A stretch of DNA of 64,000 nt from the NCBI RefSeq assembly GCF_014696715.1, contig NZ_JACJQO010000005.1, forward strand, positions 1,116,001-1,180,000. Reading direction: 5' to 3'. The position numbers and the translations under genes were made by a program. The DNA comes from Pseudanabaena sp. FACHB-2040. Lineage in GTDB: Bacteria; Cyanobacteriota; Cyanobacteriia; Phormidesmidales; Phormidesmidaceae. This document shows, in pieces, positions 54,255-62,851 of this stretch (the first letter of the stretch is position 1; each line of letters opens with the position of its first letter). Below the pieces are notes generated by a model that was not told the DNA's origin, did not search any database, and saw only the letters and a program-made list of their open reading frames with translations.

Positions 54255-56558
54255 ATGGTTGCCACTGCTGGGATTGTGCTTTGCCTGGCCTACTGTGTTG
54301 GGCTGTTTGTTGTGAGTCTGCTGGTTCAACATATTGGACTCGAGCCGCTACCAGGAACGGTAATCAGCAGCATTGGCCTGCTGGGATTAGGAGGATTGGC
54401 CGCAATTCTGATGCCGCGCCGCTGGCGGCTGGGTCCCCAAGCTCAAACCTGGCTGCTCGCCACCCTCTTCGCTCTACTCGCAGCCCTTAACTACTGCTGG
54501 CAGTGGCCGAGTCCAGCGCCCAACGACATTAGCCAGGTTTTGAACCGGGGAGAACTGGCCGGGGCAGAGCAGGTAATCTGGGGCACGGTGCAAGACACGC
54601 CGCGCCAGAACCGGGCTGGCCGAGGGCGGTTTTGGCTCAAAGCAGATCAGGTTCGCGCCCTTGATCAGACAGGCAACCCCTTTGGCAAACCCGAAGCTGT
54701 CAGCGGCAAAGTTTACGTAACGGCAGCGTGGGAAAGGGCAGAGCCATTCTATCCGGGGCAGAAGGTTGAGGTCACAGGTAGCCTATACGCTCCTAGCCCA
54801 GCTAAAAATCCAAACGGTTTTGACTTTCAGGGCTATCTGGCAGACAACAGTAGCTTTGCTGGGTTTACGGCAAAGCGAATCGCGCCTCAGGAGAAAGGGT
54901 CGCCGCCCCAGTGGCGACTCTGGCAACTCAGAAAGCGGATTGCCAAGGCGCAAGAGGCTGGGCTAGGGACACCTGCAGGGCCGCTAGTCAGTGCAATGGC
55001 ACTAGGCAGGCAGGCGGTTAATCTGCCCTACGAGATCCAAGATGCTTTCATGCAGGCTGGCATGGCCCACACCTTGGCGGCGTCTGGCTTTCAGGTGTCA
55101 TTGATGCTGGGCGTGCTGATGGCAGTTCTGAAAAACCAGCCTCCGCTGTTTAAGGTCGGTGCTGGCGCATTTGCTCTGCTCAGCTTTGTGGGCCTAGCTG
55201 GGGCAGAACCGAGCGTCATGCGGGCGGCGCTGATGGGGGGTGGTGTGCTGATTGGGTTAGCCCTAGAGCGCAAGGTCAGGCCACTGGGCTGTCTGCTGCT
55301 GGCGGTGACGCTGCTGCTGGTCTGGAACCCGCTGTGGATCGACAGCATTGGCTTTCGCCTGAGCGTGATGGCGACCTTTGGGCTGATGGTGGCGGCTGCG
55401 CCGCTGACAGAGCGGCTGGACTGGCTGCCGAGTAACCTAGCTTCCTTGGTGGCGGTACCCATTGCCGCCTACGTTTGGACCATTCCCCTTCAGCTCTATT
55501 ACTTCAACACAATCTCGATTTACAGCATCCTTTTGAACATTGTGACGACGCCCCTGGTAAGCCTGCTTAGCTTGGGCGGCATGGCCAGTGCGGTAGTTGC
55601 AGCCCTAGTGCCGGGGGTAGGCAGTATGCTGGCATGGCCGCTCTACTGGCCTACGCACCTGCTGATTGGGCTGGTGAATTGGGAGGTGGGGCTACCGGCC
55701 AACTCCATCGCGACGGGGCATATCTCCCTGATTCAAATGTTGGGCCTGTATGGGCTAGTGTTTTTGGCTTGGCTACAGCCCTGGTGCCGCAGACGGCAGT
55801 GGGCCTTAGGACTGGTGGCTTTTGTTGTGGCGGTGGGGCCGCTGTGGTATCACACCAGTACTTCCGCTCAAGTGACCGTGTTGGCAGCGGGCAGCGATCC
55901 GGTGTTGGTGGCGCAAGACCACCGCAAGACACTGCTGGTCAACAGCGGTGAACCCAAAACGACCTTCTACACGGTGCTGCCGTTTCTGCGCCAGGCTGGG
56001 GTAAACCGTCTGGACTGGGCGGTGGCGCTGCCGGGGAATTTGCCCGAAGCCTGGGAGATGGTGGTGCAAAAAACGCCAATTGAGATTCTTTTTAGCTCTG
56101 ACGGTAGCCGTCCTTGCGAGGCGGGCATCAAATCATTTCAGCCGCTACAGGTAGGGCATAGCCTCGAATTTGGGTCAGGGCAAATCCAGAACCTGGGCAC
56201 AGAGAACCCGATTCTGCGGCTAACGCTGGTGGAGGGGCAGGGATGGCTGATGCTGCCGAAGTTGGGGCTGGAGGTGCAGCGGCACTTGGCTAAGGCTGGA
56301 GCGGTGCTGGCGAGCGAGGTGCTTTGGTGGGATGGCAGCCCGCTGGCGGATGAGCTGGTGATGGCGGTAGGGCCGAGGGTTGCGATCGCATCTACCTCCC
56401 ACCTCAGTCCCAAAACCGAAGCCCAACTTCAGCAACAAAACATTCAGGTCTTTGTCACCGAACGAGATGGGGCTATTATCTGGACACCAGAAGCCGGATT
56501 TGAAGCGTATTTGCACGGCCAGCATCGCCGCCAGGTAGACCTTGATGGGGCAGGCTGA
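54255..56558 (+). CDS. comEC: ComEC/Rec2 DNA-uptake channel protein
   Basis: 767 residues, inner-membrane channel for incoming single-stranded DNA in natural transformation. Two or three TM helices at the N-terminus are followed by an OB-fold region, then the competence domain (about 235-510) with SAMALGRQAVNLP, AHTLAASGFQVSLMLGVL and about eight helices. The C-terminal part has the position of the metallo-beta-lactamase-like domain, but the HxHxDH metal motif is absent: the matching stretch reads WAVALPGNLPEAW. It is therefore likely inactive as a nuclease. ATG 54255 is chosen as the first in frame. A tRNA gene follows. Confidence 0.92.
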   Translation: MVATAGIVLCLAYCVGLFVVSLLVQHIGLEPLPGTVISSIGLLGLGGLAAILMPRRWRLGPQAQTWLLATLFALLAALNYCWQWPSPAPNDISQVLNRGELAGAEQVIWGTVQDTPRQNRAGRGRFWLKADQVRALDQTGNPFGKPEAVSGKVYVTAAWERAEPFYPGQKVEVTGSLYAPSPAKNPNGFDFQGYLADNSSFAGFTAKRIAPQEKGSPPQWRLWQLRKRIAKAQEAGLGTPAGPLVSAMALGRQAVNLPYEIQDAFMQAGMAHTLAASGFQVSLMLGVLMAVLKNQPPLFKVGAGAFALLSFVGLAGAEPSVMRAALMGGGVLIGLALERKVRPLGCLLLAVTLLLVWNPLWIDSIGFRLSVMATFGLMVAAAPLTERLDWLPSNLASLVAVPIAAYVWTIPLQLYYFNTISIYSILLNIVTTPLVSLLSLGGMASAVVAALVPGVGSMLAWPLYWPTHLLIGLVNWEVGLPANSIATGHISLIQMLGLYGLVFLAWLQPWCRRRQWALGLVAFVVAVGPLWYHTSTSAQVTVLAAGSDPVLVAQDHRKTLLVNSGEPKTTFYTVLPFLRQAGVNRLDWAVALPGNLPEAWEMVVQKTPIEILFSSDGSRPCEAGIKSFQPLQVGHSLEFGSGQIQNLGTENPILRLTLVEGQGWLMLPKLGLEVQRHLAKAGAVLASEVLWWDGSPLADELVMAVGPRVAIASTSHLSPKTEAQLQQQNIQVFVTERDGAIIWTPEAGFEAYLHGQHRRQVDLDGAG

Positions 56559-56622
56559 CTCTGAATCCTTCTACCAAGACCCCTCAGAATCGGTCAAACA
56601 GAGGTAAAATAGCTGGACACCT

Positions 56623-56709
56623 GGAGAGGTGGCAGAGTGGTTGAATGCGCTTGACTCGAAATCAAGTTTGGGGTCACACCCAACGAGGGTTCGAATCCCT
56701 CCCTCTCCG
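56623..56709 (+). tRNA. tRNA-Ser (CGA)
   Basis: The acceptor arm GGAGAGG pairs with CCTCTCC, the discriminator is G, and CCA is not encoded. The anticodon stem CTTGA/TCAAG encloses CGA at the right place, reading codon TCG. The long variable arm (about 20 nt, with GGGTCACACCC-like pairing) and the T arm GAGGGTTCGAATCCCTC are typical of tRNA-Ser. The total is 87 nt. Confidence 0.97.
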
Positions 56710-56801
56710 TTGAATTTTTAACTCTATCGGTCGTCAGACGCCTCTTACTGCTGCCTTATTTAAGATCATTAAGGATAGCTTGGCAGAACTAAGGAGCGTA
56801 G

Positions 56802-57029
56802 ATGGAGCGGGAAGTCACCGATGGCGAGGGCATTACCTGGACCTGTGTGCAGCCGTTGAGCGGCATTTCTGAGGCGGCGGCTCAGGTCGAGGGGCAAGAC
56901 GCTTACTGGGTGGTGTGTACACCCAGTGGCGGGGCGCAGTCGGTCAGGGTGCAGCTCGGCAAAGATTGGCAAACAGATTGCCCAGATGAAACGCTGCTGG
57001 AGAAAATTGCAGCGGCCCAGGAGGACTAG
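56802..57029 (+). CDS. small conserved hypothetical protein
   Basis: 75 residues, acidic, without signal or membrane segments. Strands DGEGITWTCVQPLSGI and DAYWVVCTPSGGAQSVRVQL precede a short helix TLLEKIAAAQED. I do not recognise a function. AAGGAG lies 6 nt before the ATG, a strong ribosome-binding site. The next gene (DNA ligase) starts two bases after its stop with its own GGAGG inside this gene, so the two are co-translated. Confidence 0.8.
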   Translation: MEREVTDGEGITWTCVQPLSGISEAAAQVEGQDAYWVVCTPSGGAQSVRVQLGKDWQTDCPDETLLEKIAAAQED

Positions 57030-57031
57030 GG

Positions 57032-58807
57032 GTGTTGCAGGAATCGCAGGACAACGCAGCTACAGGTTCGAATCAAGGAAGTTCTGTCAGCCTAGAGCCA
57101 GCAGGCGAGGTCAATGCGTTTGAGCGGTTTGCGATCGCAGCCGAACAAATCGCTGCCACAACCAAACGCTTGGCCAAGGCCGCTATTCTAGGCGAGTATC
57201 TAACCGCGTTGGCCGATGAAGATTTGCGTTTAGCGGCTCGCTACTTTGCCGGGTCGCCCTTTCCCCTGTCGGATCAGCGGGTGCTCAACGTTGGCGGGGC
57301 AGCTCTACTGAATGCGCTGCAGGCAGTTAGCGGTGCAGAGCGCTCATCCTTACAGGAAGCACTGGTCAAGCGGGGGGACTTAGGCGATGTAGCGCGTGAG
57401 GTATTGCCCGCAGCAGATTCTCCCACGCTACTGCTGACGGACGTCGAGAAATCCCTGGCAACGCTAGTAGAGACGCGAGGCAACAAGCGCAAGCTAGAGG
57501 TGATTACGGCGCTGCTGCAGCGGGCCACGCCGCTAGAGGCCAAGTACCTGATCAAGCTGATGACGGGGGATCTGCGGATTGGTCTGCGGGAGGGAGCAGT
57601 CGAGGATGCGATCGCACGTCTAGCCCAGGAAAAAGTTGAGCGTATTCAGTGGGTCAACATGCTCACAGGAGACATTGGGGAAGCGGCAGTCTTGGCCCGA
57701 CATCGCCAGCTAGACCAGGCACAGATGCGGCTATTTCACCCAATCAAGTTCATGCTGGCCAGCCCCGTCGAAGACTTCACTGAAATCACCAGCCGCATGC
57801 CTGAGGGCTTTGCCGTAGAAGACAAGTACGACGGCATCCGCGCCCAAGTTCACATTGCCCCTGTGAGCGATAACGCCGACCCGTTGCTGCATGGCGTGCC
57901 CCATGCCGGTGCTCGCGTAGCCCTGTTTTCCCGCACGCTTGACGAAATCACGCCCAGCTTTCCCGACCTGGTAGAGCCGCTGGCTTCGCTGCCGCCTGTA
58001 ACCTTTGGAGCAGGACTCATTCTCGATGGCGAGATCGTGCCCTACCGAGACGAGCGCATTTTGCCGTTTCAGGCATTACAAAAACGCCTGGGCCGCAAAA
58101 CCTTGCCCGAAGATCTGCTGCGGGAGGTGCCGGTCGCCTTTGTCGCCTACGACATTCTCTACCGCGACGGTCAAGTGCTGATTGAAGAACCCTACCAGGC
58201 ACGACAGGTTATGCTGGCAGCGCTGGAGCTGAACACGTCAGCCCTCCAGCGAGCTGCCTCTCAACAGTTCACAGACGCCACGGCTCTAGATGACGAGTTT
58301 CAGGCAGCCCGCGATCGCGGCAACGAAGGGCTAATGGTCAAGCATCTGCAGTCACCCTACAAACCCGGTAAGCGCGGCAAAGACTGGCTGAAGGTGAAAC
58401 GTGCGATCGCAACCCTCGATGTCGTAGTAACCGCCGCCGAAGTCGGGACTGGCAGACGGAGCCGTTTCCTCTCCGACTACACCTTTGCCGTTCGCGCCAG
58501 CGAAGACGACCCCACCCTGCTCAATGTCGGCAAAGCCTATTCAGGCCTTACCGATGTCGAAGTCACTGAACTGTCAAACTGGTTCAAAGCCCACACAATC
58601 GAAGAGTTTGCCCACGGCAGAGTGCGAACCGTCGAACCCAAAATCGTGCTAGAAGTCACCTTTGATCGAGTGCAGGCCTCTAAGCGGCACAAAGGCGGCT
58701 ACGCCTTGCGCTTCCCCCGCATTTTAAGAATTCGAGACGACAAACCACCAGAAGAAATCGACACCTTAGAGACGGTTCGCAAGCTGGCTGAGCATATGGC
58801 TGAGTAG
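57032..58807 (+). CDS. lig: ATP-dependent DNA ligase
   Basis: 591 residues. The N-terminal DNA-binding helical domain (about 28-220) is followed by the nucleotidyltransferase core. The lysine that carries AMP is Lys265 in VEDKYDGIR (KxDG). Motif III LFSRT, motif IIIa, LILDGEIV (IV) and GLMVKHLQSPYKPGKRGKDWLKVKR (V/VI) follow, then an OB domain. It resembles archaeal and bacterial LigB/LigC-type ATP ligases that join DNA in repair; the main replicative ligase (NAD-dependent) is not in the window. The GTG at 57032 has GGAGG 7 nt upstream. A partner DEXH helicase lies at 51516. Confidence 0.95.
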   Translation: MLQESQDNAATGSNQGSSVSLEPAGEVNAFERFAIAAEQIAATTKRLAKAAILGEYLTALADEDLRLAARYFAGSPFPLSDQRVLNVGGAALLNALQAVSGAERSSLQEALVKRGDLGDVAREVLPAADSPTLLLTDVEKSLATLVETRGNKRKLEVITALLQRATPLEAKYLIKLMTGDLRIGLREGAVEDAIARLAQEKVERIQWVNMLTGDIGEAAVLARHRQLDQAQMRLFHPIKFMLASPVEDFTEITSRMPEGFAVEDKYDGIRAQVHIAPVSDNADPLLHGVPHAGARVALFSRTLDEITPSFPDLVEPLASLPPVTFGAGLILDGEIVPYRDERILPFQALQKRLGRKTLPEDLLREVPVAFVAYDILYRDGQVLIEEPYQARQVMLAALELNTSALQRAASQQFTDATALDDEFQAARDRGNEGLMVKHLQSPYKPGKRGKDWLKVKRAIATLDVVVTAAEVGTGRRSRFLSDYTFAVRASEDDPTLLNVGKAYSGLTDVEVTELSNWFKAHTIEEFAHGRVRTVEPKIVLEVTFDRVQASKRHKGGYALRFPRILRIRDDKPPEEIDTLETVRKLAEHMAE

Positions 58808-58837
58808 GTTAAGTTGTAACGAAGAACGGCATAAATT

Positions 58838-59305
58838 CTATTTCTGAATTGGCCCTAGCTTAGCGTCTACCACTTTGAGATAATCCGCCGGAGACAACTG
58901 CAGCATACGTCCTCGCTTACCCGCCGAAACTGTAATCTGCTCTAGCGCCATTGCAGAATCATCTAGATAAACTGGGTATGGCTTCTTGCAGGCTAGAGCC
59001 GTGACACCCCCTCGGATATAGCCAGTTAAGGGCTGCACTTCCTTTAGGGGAACAGTATCTACTTTGCGATCGCCCGTCACCTTTGCCAGTGCCTTCAAAT
59101 CCAGTTCTGCACTAGCCGGGATAACGGCGAGACAAACGCCGTGACGATCTCCTCGCACTACCAACGTTTTAAACACTTGCGCGTAGGGCAATCCTAACTT
59201 TTCTGCGGCCCGCTCAGCTGCCAAGTCTTCTGGATCGACATCATACTCCAGCAGTGTGTAGGAGATTTTTTGCTGATCTAAAATACGGGCAGCATTGGTC
59301 TTCAT
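58838..59305 (-). CDS. ybaK: YbaK/EbsC family aminoacyl-tRNA deacylase
   Basis: 155 residues. It hydrolyses mischarged tRNA, typically Cys-tRNA-Pro, in the cytosol. The conserved start KTNAARILDQQKISYTLLEYD, the VFKTLVVRGD strand with its catalytic Lys, and GYIRGGVTALACKKPYPVYLD all match the family. Length is normal for YbaK. The ATG at 59305 is clear. It is convergent with the DNA ligase. The 44-residue small gene lies upstream on the same strand. Confidence 0.93.
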   Translation of the reverse strand: MKTNAARILDQQKISYTLLEYDVDPEDLAAERAAEKLGLPYAQVFKTLVVRGDRHGVCLAVIPASAELDLKALAKVTGDRKVDTVPLKEVQPLTGYIRGGVTALACKKPYPVYLDDSAMALEQITVSAGKRGRMLQLSPADYLKVVDAKLGPIQK

Positions 59306-59442
59306 GGAGAGGGATATGAACGGTAGTTATCCCCAGGTTAAAGTTAGAGAGCAGAGGGCAGAAGGCGAGAAGCAAACCTGATTCCATAGCCTTAAAAACA
59401 TTCAACAAACACACGACTTCTTGCTCCTCACCCCCCCTGTGC

Positions 59443-59577
59443 TTAGGGATAGCTCTTCCATGCTTTGAGTAAACGATTGAGGAACTGCCGATCTTCATCG
59501 CTTTGAGCAGTTTTGAGAGTCTGCTGCAGTTCTTCAACCTTTTTGTATTTCAAGTTCAGTATTTCTTCAGTGGTCAT
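59443..59577 (-). CDS. 44-residue small protein, unknown
   Basis: An ATG-to-TAA frame of 44 codons gives MTTEEILNLKYKKVEELQ followed by QTLKTAQSDEDRQFLNRL and LKAWKSYP. It is charged, Lys/Glu-rich and predicted to be helical throughout, unlike chance frames in this GC-rich genome. No strong ribosome-binding site is visible. Its function is unknown. A 137-bp gap with heptamer-like repeats (AGCAGAGGGCAGAAGGCG near 59349) separates it from ybaK. Confidence 0.5.
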   Translation of the reverse strand: MTTEEILNLKYKKVEELQQTLKTAQSDEDRQFLNRLLKAWKSYP

Positions 59578-59725
59578 TACTCTAGCCTCTATCAACATCA
59601 GCGATTGCAATACAAACTACTGAGCAATCGGGAAAAAGTGGAGATAATGTAAGCCCTGATGTTTTTAAAGATACAGAAGTTCAGACAGAACCCCGTACTC
59701 CTACTGACAGATTTGCCTGGGGTAT

Positions 59726-60475
59726 TTATTCTTCCGCTGCGATATAGCGCAGCTGTTCACTAAGATAGGTTTCTTCATCTTCGGCAGCAGCTACCTCTAA
59801 CGCTGCCAAATCCAGCAGCAGTTCGTCTCGGTAAGCTGCCAGCTCAGCCGGTAAGGAACGGCCAGCAACCAGCGCCAGAGCGTCATACCACAGACCAGCC
59901 TCAGCGTAGTGCTGTGCTAGCTGCATCGGATCGGCAGCAGCATCAGGCATTAGCGCATCCGTGGGGGCAATCACCTGAAGCTCGGCAGTGGTCACCAAGT
60001 CCCTAGAGGGCAGACCTACTACACAGGTAGACACAACTTGCCAGCGGTAGATTCGTCCAGCCTCTAGACCTGGCTCACTCTCCGGCCAGGCAAAGGCCAT
60101 GATACCCGCCGGACCCTCCTCTAGCGTGAAAGTGCTAAGCCGTTGCCATTGACCGCTATCACTCTTCTCATAAACCTCCAACTCCAGCGGTTGGCGAATG
60201 TCTGCCGGAACGAACCAGGTCAGCGTTGGGTGGCTGGACAGCGTCTGACCAATGTGGTGCTGCGGCGCTAGGGCTATGAGATCGATGTCCCCAGCTCCTT
60301 GGCAACCACCCCGTCGTCCGCCACTAGTAGAGCGGGAGGTGGGGGCATCGGCATCCGCCGGGGGGACGTATCCGGCTAAAGCCGACGGCATCAGGCCAAC
60401 TAAAACCGTAGCAAACCCGGCAAAAACCCCTAAGTAAGAAGACATATGGCGTTTTTTAACCCCTATTGATACCAT
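59726..60475 (-). CDS. DUF928 family exported protein
   Basis: 249 residues. The signal peptide reaches ALAGYVPP (about residue 35). A Gly/Arg-rich stretch TSGGRRGGCQG with one Cys leads into the DUF928 core, with HPTLTWFVP, LELEVYE, PGLEAGRIYRWQV and GLWYDALALV. The family is found beside CHASE2 and CHAT proteins in cyanobacteria; its function is unknown. ATG 60475 has GGAGG 8 nt upstream and is preferred over ATG 60445. Its first codons overlap the end of the small membrane protein gene by 13 nt, so translation is coupled. Confidence 0.87.
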   Translation of the reverse strand: MVSIGVKKRHMSSYLGVFAGFATVLVGLMPSALAGYVPPADADAPTSRSTSGGRRGGCQGAGDIDLIALAPQHHIGQTLSSHPTLTWFVPADIRQPLELEVYEKSDSGQWQRLSTFTLEEGPAGIMAFAWPESEPGLEAGRIYRWQVVSTCVVGLPSRDLVTTAELQVIAPTDALMPDAAADPMQLAQHYAEAGLWYDALALVAGRSLPAELAAYRDELLLDLAALEVAAAEDEETYLSEQLRYIAAEE

Positions 60476-60711
60476 CGTGTTTGCCTCCTAAATCGGCGCA
60501 TGGAAAATCGCTGATAGCAGAATTGCACAATTTGTATAGTCCAGTACAGCGTACTGAGGACAAGCAGCATCGTTCCCAAGCACTGCAGCCAAGGCAGATT
60601 CAGGCCGAGGTTGGTTACCGCCAGAATAATTGCATCATCCAAAAAGCTCAAAGCCAGGGGAAAAGCCTTCTGCAAGACGGATTGGAGTAAGGGGGCGGGG
60701 TCTACTTGCAT
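60463..60711 (-). CDS. small membrane protein, unknown
   Basis: 82 residues with two hydrophobic stretches (FPLALSFLDDAIILAVTNLG and LQCLGTMLLVLSTLYWTIQIV) and a basic C-terminus (RFSMRRFRRQTRWYQ). Probably a two-helix inner-membrane protein. It overlaps the DUF928 start by 13 nt. The CHASE2 kinase lies 227 bp upstream on the same strand. No family is recognised. Confidence 0.7.
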   Translation of the reverse strand: MQVDPAPLLQSVLQKAFPLALSFLDDAIILAVTNLGLNLPWLQCLGTMLLVLSTLYWTIQIVQFCYQRFSMRRFRRQTRWYQ

Positions 60712-60937
60712 GATGTCAGAGGTGTTTTCTCAGCGACATCTCTAAGGTAGAAACTTTACCTTTGCAAGGCAGTAGATCTTTGAGCCAGGTTGCTGACCGG
60801 ATGATGCCACTAACCTTGCAGTTTTCGGCAAAGCATCTATCGGACCCAAACACTTCATTAGCCTGTAAAGTGCCTCGATTCAAACACCTTTAGTTCAAAC
60901 ACCTTTAGTACGGTGAATGCTCCCTATTGGATGCCCT

Positions 60938-62848
60938 TTACGCTAAAAATTTCCAGCGGTGGGGCGGAGCGGCAGGCCATCGCAGCTCGCAGCACATGCC
61001 CTTGGGCGAGACAGGCGATCGCAAAAATTCTCCCCTCAATCGCCGCGCTAGCTGTTGAGCCTGCTGAGTGCCCCGACCGCCGATGCGGGGAGGGTCAGTG
61101 GGTGCCGCTGAGACAGCCTGGCCGTTGTCCTGTACTCGAATCAGATTTTCGCCGTTGGTACATAGGCAGGTAACGGTGAGCCGGGTAATTCCCTGAGCAT
61201 ATTTGCCGACATTGCAGAGGGCTTCTTCTAAAAAGCGGCAGAGGGCACGTTTGTCATCGGAGGTGAGGCGAGGCGTCACCATTGGCTCAAATTTCACCAC
61301 ATGAACGCGAATCGATTTGAAGTGGGGAAAGTCTCGCTCTAAGGTTTGGGTGTAGACAGCATAGAGCACTTCGTGGAGCGGGTTTTGCAGATCGAGGGGG
61401 CGCTGGCCGCTGTCAAGGGAGAGCTGGTTGCTCTGGGGCTGCGATTCCTTTAACAGCATGTTGTAGATGTCGCGCAGCTCTCGATTGAGGTCGTGCAGTT
61501 TGGGTAGGGTCTGTTCCCAAGTGCGCTCGTCGTCTTCCTGGCGCAGGACTTGAGCCAAGGTTTGCAGTGGCCCGTTATGAATGGCGTCGTAGGTTTGGTC
61601 GATGACCCGCTGGCGCTCGTCAATGCGCGATCGCAACGTCTGGTCATACAGATAAAACCCAGGCAGTACCAGGCCATTAAGGGTAAACGCTACCAGCGTT
61701 GGCACCACCGGAATCCACCAGCCGCCTAGCCACAGCAAGGCAAAGCTCCCTCCCAACAGCCCCAGCCCCGACAAAACAATCACCGGCAAGTAGGCAGAAG
61801 GTTTCGGCAGCCACCGCACTAGCACCATGCCTGCGCCCCCCCAAAGCACAATCCATAAATACTCCCAACCCTCCGGCCAGACCCGCAGGAGAGGCCGTTC
61901 CTCCTGTACGGCACTGAGGATCTGGCTAATGGCATGGGCCTGCAGCTCTACCCCGTTGACTAGACCAGGATTGTCAGCCACTACCGCTGCTGAATTCACC
62001 ACATCCTTGGTGCTGAGTGAGGTAATGCCTATCAACACGATCCGATCCCGGACCCAGGCCGGATCAACATTCCCCGCCATCAAGTCCTGATACGACACCA
62101 CGCGAAAAGGATTGGCTCCGCTACGCACGTTGAGCAGCACCTGATTGCCCCCGGCATCGGCCCCCACGTAACCGCCAGTATTAGCCCGAAAGCGAGTTAG
62201 TTCTGTCTCCCCCAGCCGCATTGCTGCCAGGTCTTGAATGCCGTTTCCCAGAAACACATCCTCTGCTGCCAGATAGTGCTCCGCCAAGCGCAGCGCCAAA
62301 GAGAAGTGGTATTCGCCTACCTCATCCACTGTCCCCAGCAGGCTGCGGCGAATAAACCCGTCCCGATCGCCAATAAAGTCTGAAAAGCCCACCCGCTCTG
62401 GCGGCAGAAACGGCGGCGGTGGCACTGCTGGCTCTAGCACCTTCTCAATGCCAAAGACATGGGGCATTGCCTCAACTGTATCTAGCAGGTTCTGGTGGCC
62501 CGGTTCTACGGCAAAGTCTCGAAAAATATCTAGACCAATGGCTCTCGGCTGGTACTGAGCCAGCGTTTGCAGCAGTTGAGTCACTGTCTGATCTGGCACG
62601 GGGTAGGTGCCGATCTGTTGAATAGAGGCATCGTCGATACCGACAATCAGCACCCGCTCATCTAGCGGTTCGGCAGGCCGCAGCCTGAGAAAGGTATCTA
62701 GTGCCCGCCATTCCAGACCTTGAAACAGACCCAGCAGCCGCGCCAGCACCACCAACCCCAGCACCGTTAGGCCGGGCAGCAGGCTTCTTTTCCAGGTCGC
62801 TAGCCCCGGCAGCCGCTCCCCAAGCCGGAGCCTATTCTGAGCAGCCAT
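60938..62848 (-). CDS. CHASE2 sensor histidine kinase
   Basis: 636 residues. One N-terminal TM helix (about 24-42) is followed by the extracytoplasmic CHASE2 domain (about 50-320) with VLIVGIDDASIQQIGTYPVPD and QPRAIGLDIFRD. Three TM helices (about 325-405) come next. The cytoplasmic part starts with a HisKA_3-like helix containing YDAIHNGPLQTLA (phospho-His), then a NarX/LiaS-type HATPase with EEALCNVGKYAQGI (N box) and RIGGRGTQQAQQLA. It belongs with the NarL-type regulator three bases upstream. The signal is unknown. Confidence 0.9.
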   Translation of the reverse strand: MAAQNRLRLGERLPGLATWKRSLLPGLTVLGLVVLARLLGLFQGLEWRALDTFLRLRPAEPLDERVLIVGIDDASIQQIGTYPVPDQTVTQLLQTLAQYQPRAIGLDIFRDFAVEPGHQNLLDTVEAMPHVFGIEKVLEPAVPPPPFLPPERVGFSDFIGDRDGFIRRSLLGTVDEVGEYHFSLALRLAEHYLAAEDVFLGNGIQDLAAMRLGETELTRFRANTGGYVGADAGGNQVLLNVRSGANPFRVVSYQDLMAGNVDPAWVRDRIVLIGITSLSTKDVVNSAAVVADNPGLVNGVELQAHAISQILSAVQEERPLLRVWPEGWEYLWIVLWGGAGMVLVRWLPKPSAYLPVIVLSGLGLLGGSFALLWLGGWWIPVVPTLVAFTLNGLVLPGFYLYDQTLRSRIDERQRVIDQTYDAIHNGPLQTLAQVLRQEDDERTWEQTLPKLHDLNRELRDIYNMLLKESQPQSNQLSLDSGQRPLDLQNPLHEVLYAVYTQTLERDFPHFKSIRVHVVKFEPMVTPRLTSDDKRALCRFLEEALCNVGKYAQGITRLTVTCLCTNGENLIRVQDNGQAVSAAPTDPPRIGGRGTQQAQQLARRLRGEFLRSPVSPKGMCCELRWPAAPPHRWKFLA

Positions 62849-62851
62849 GAC

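Noticed and set aside
59241-59537. 98-codon minus-strand frame
   Set aside because: It is another frame across the ybaK start, the heptamer repeats and the 44-residue gene; composition is not protein-like.
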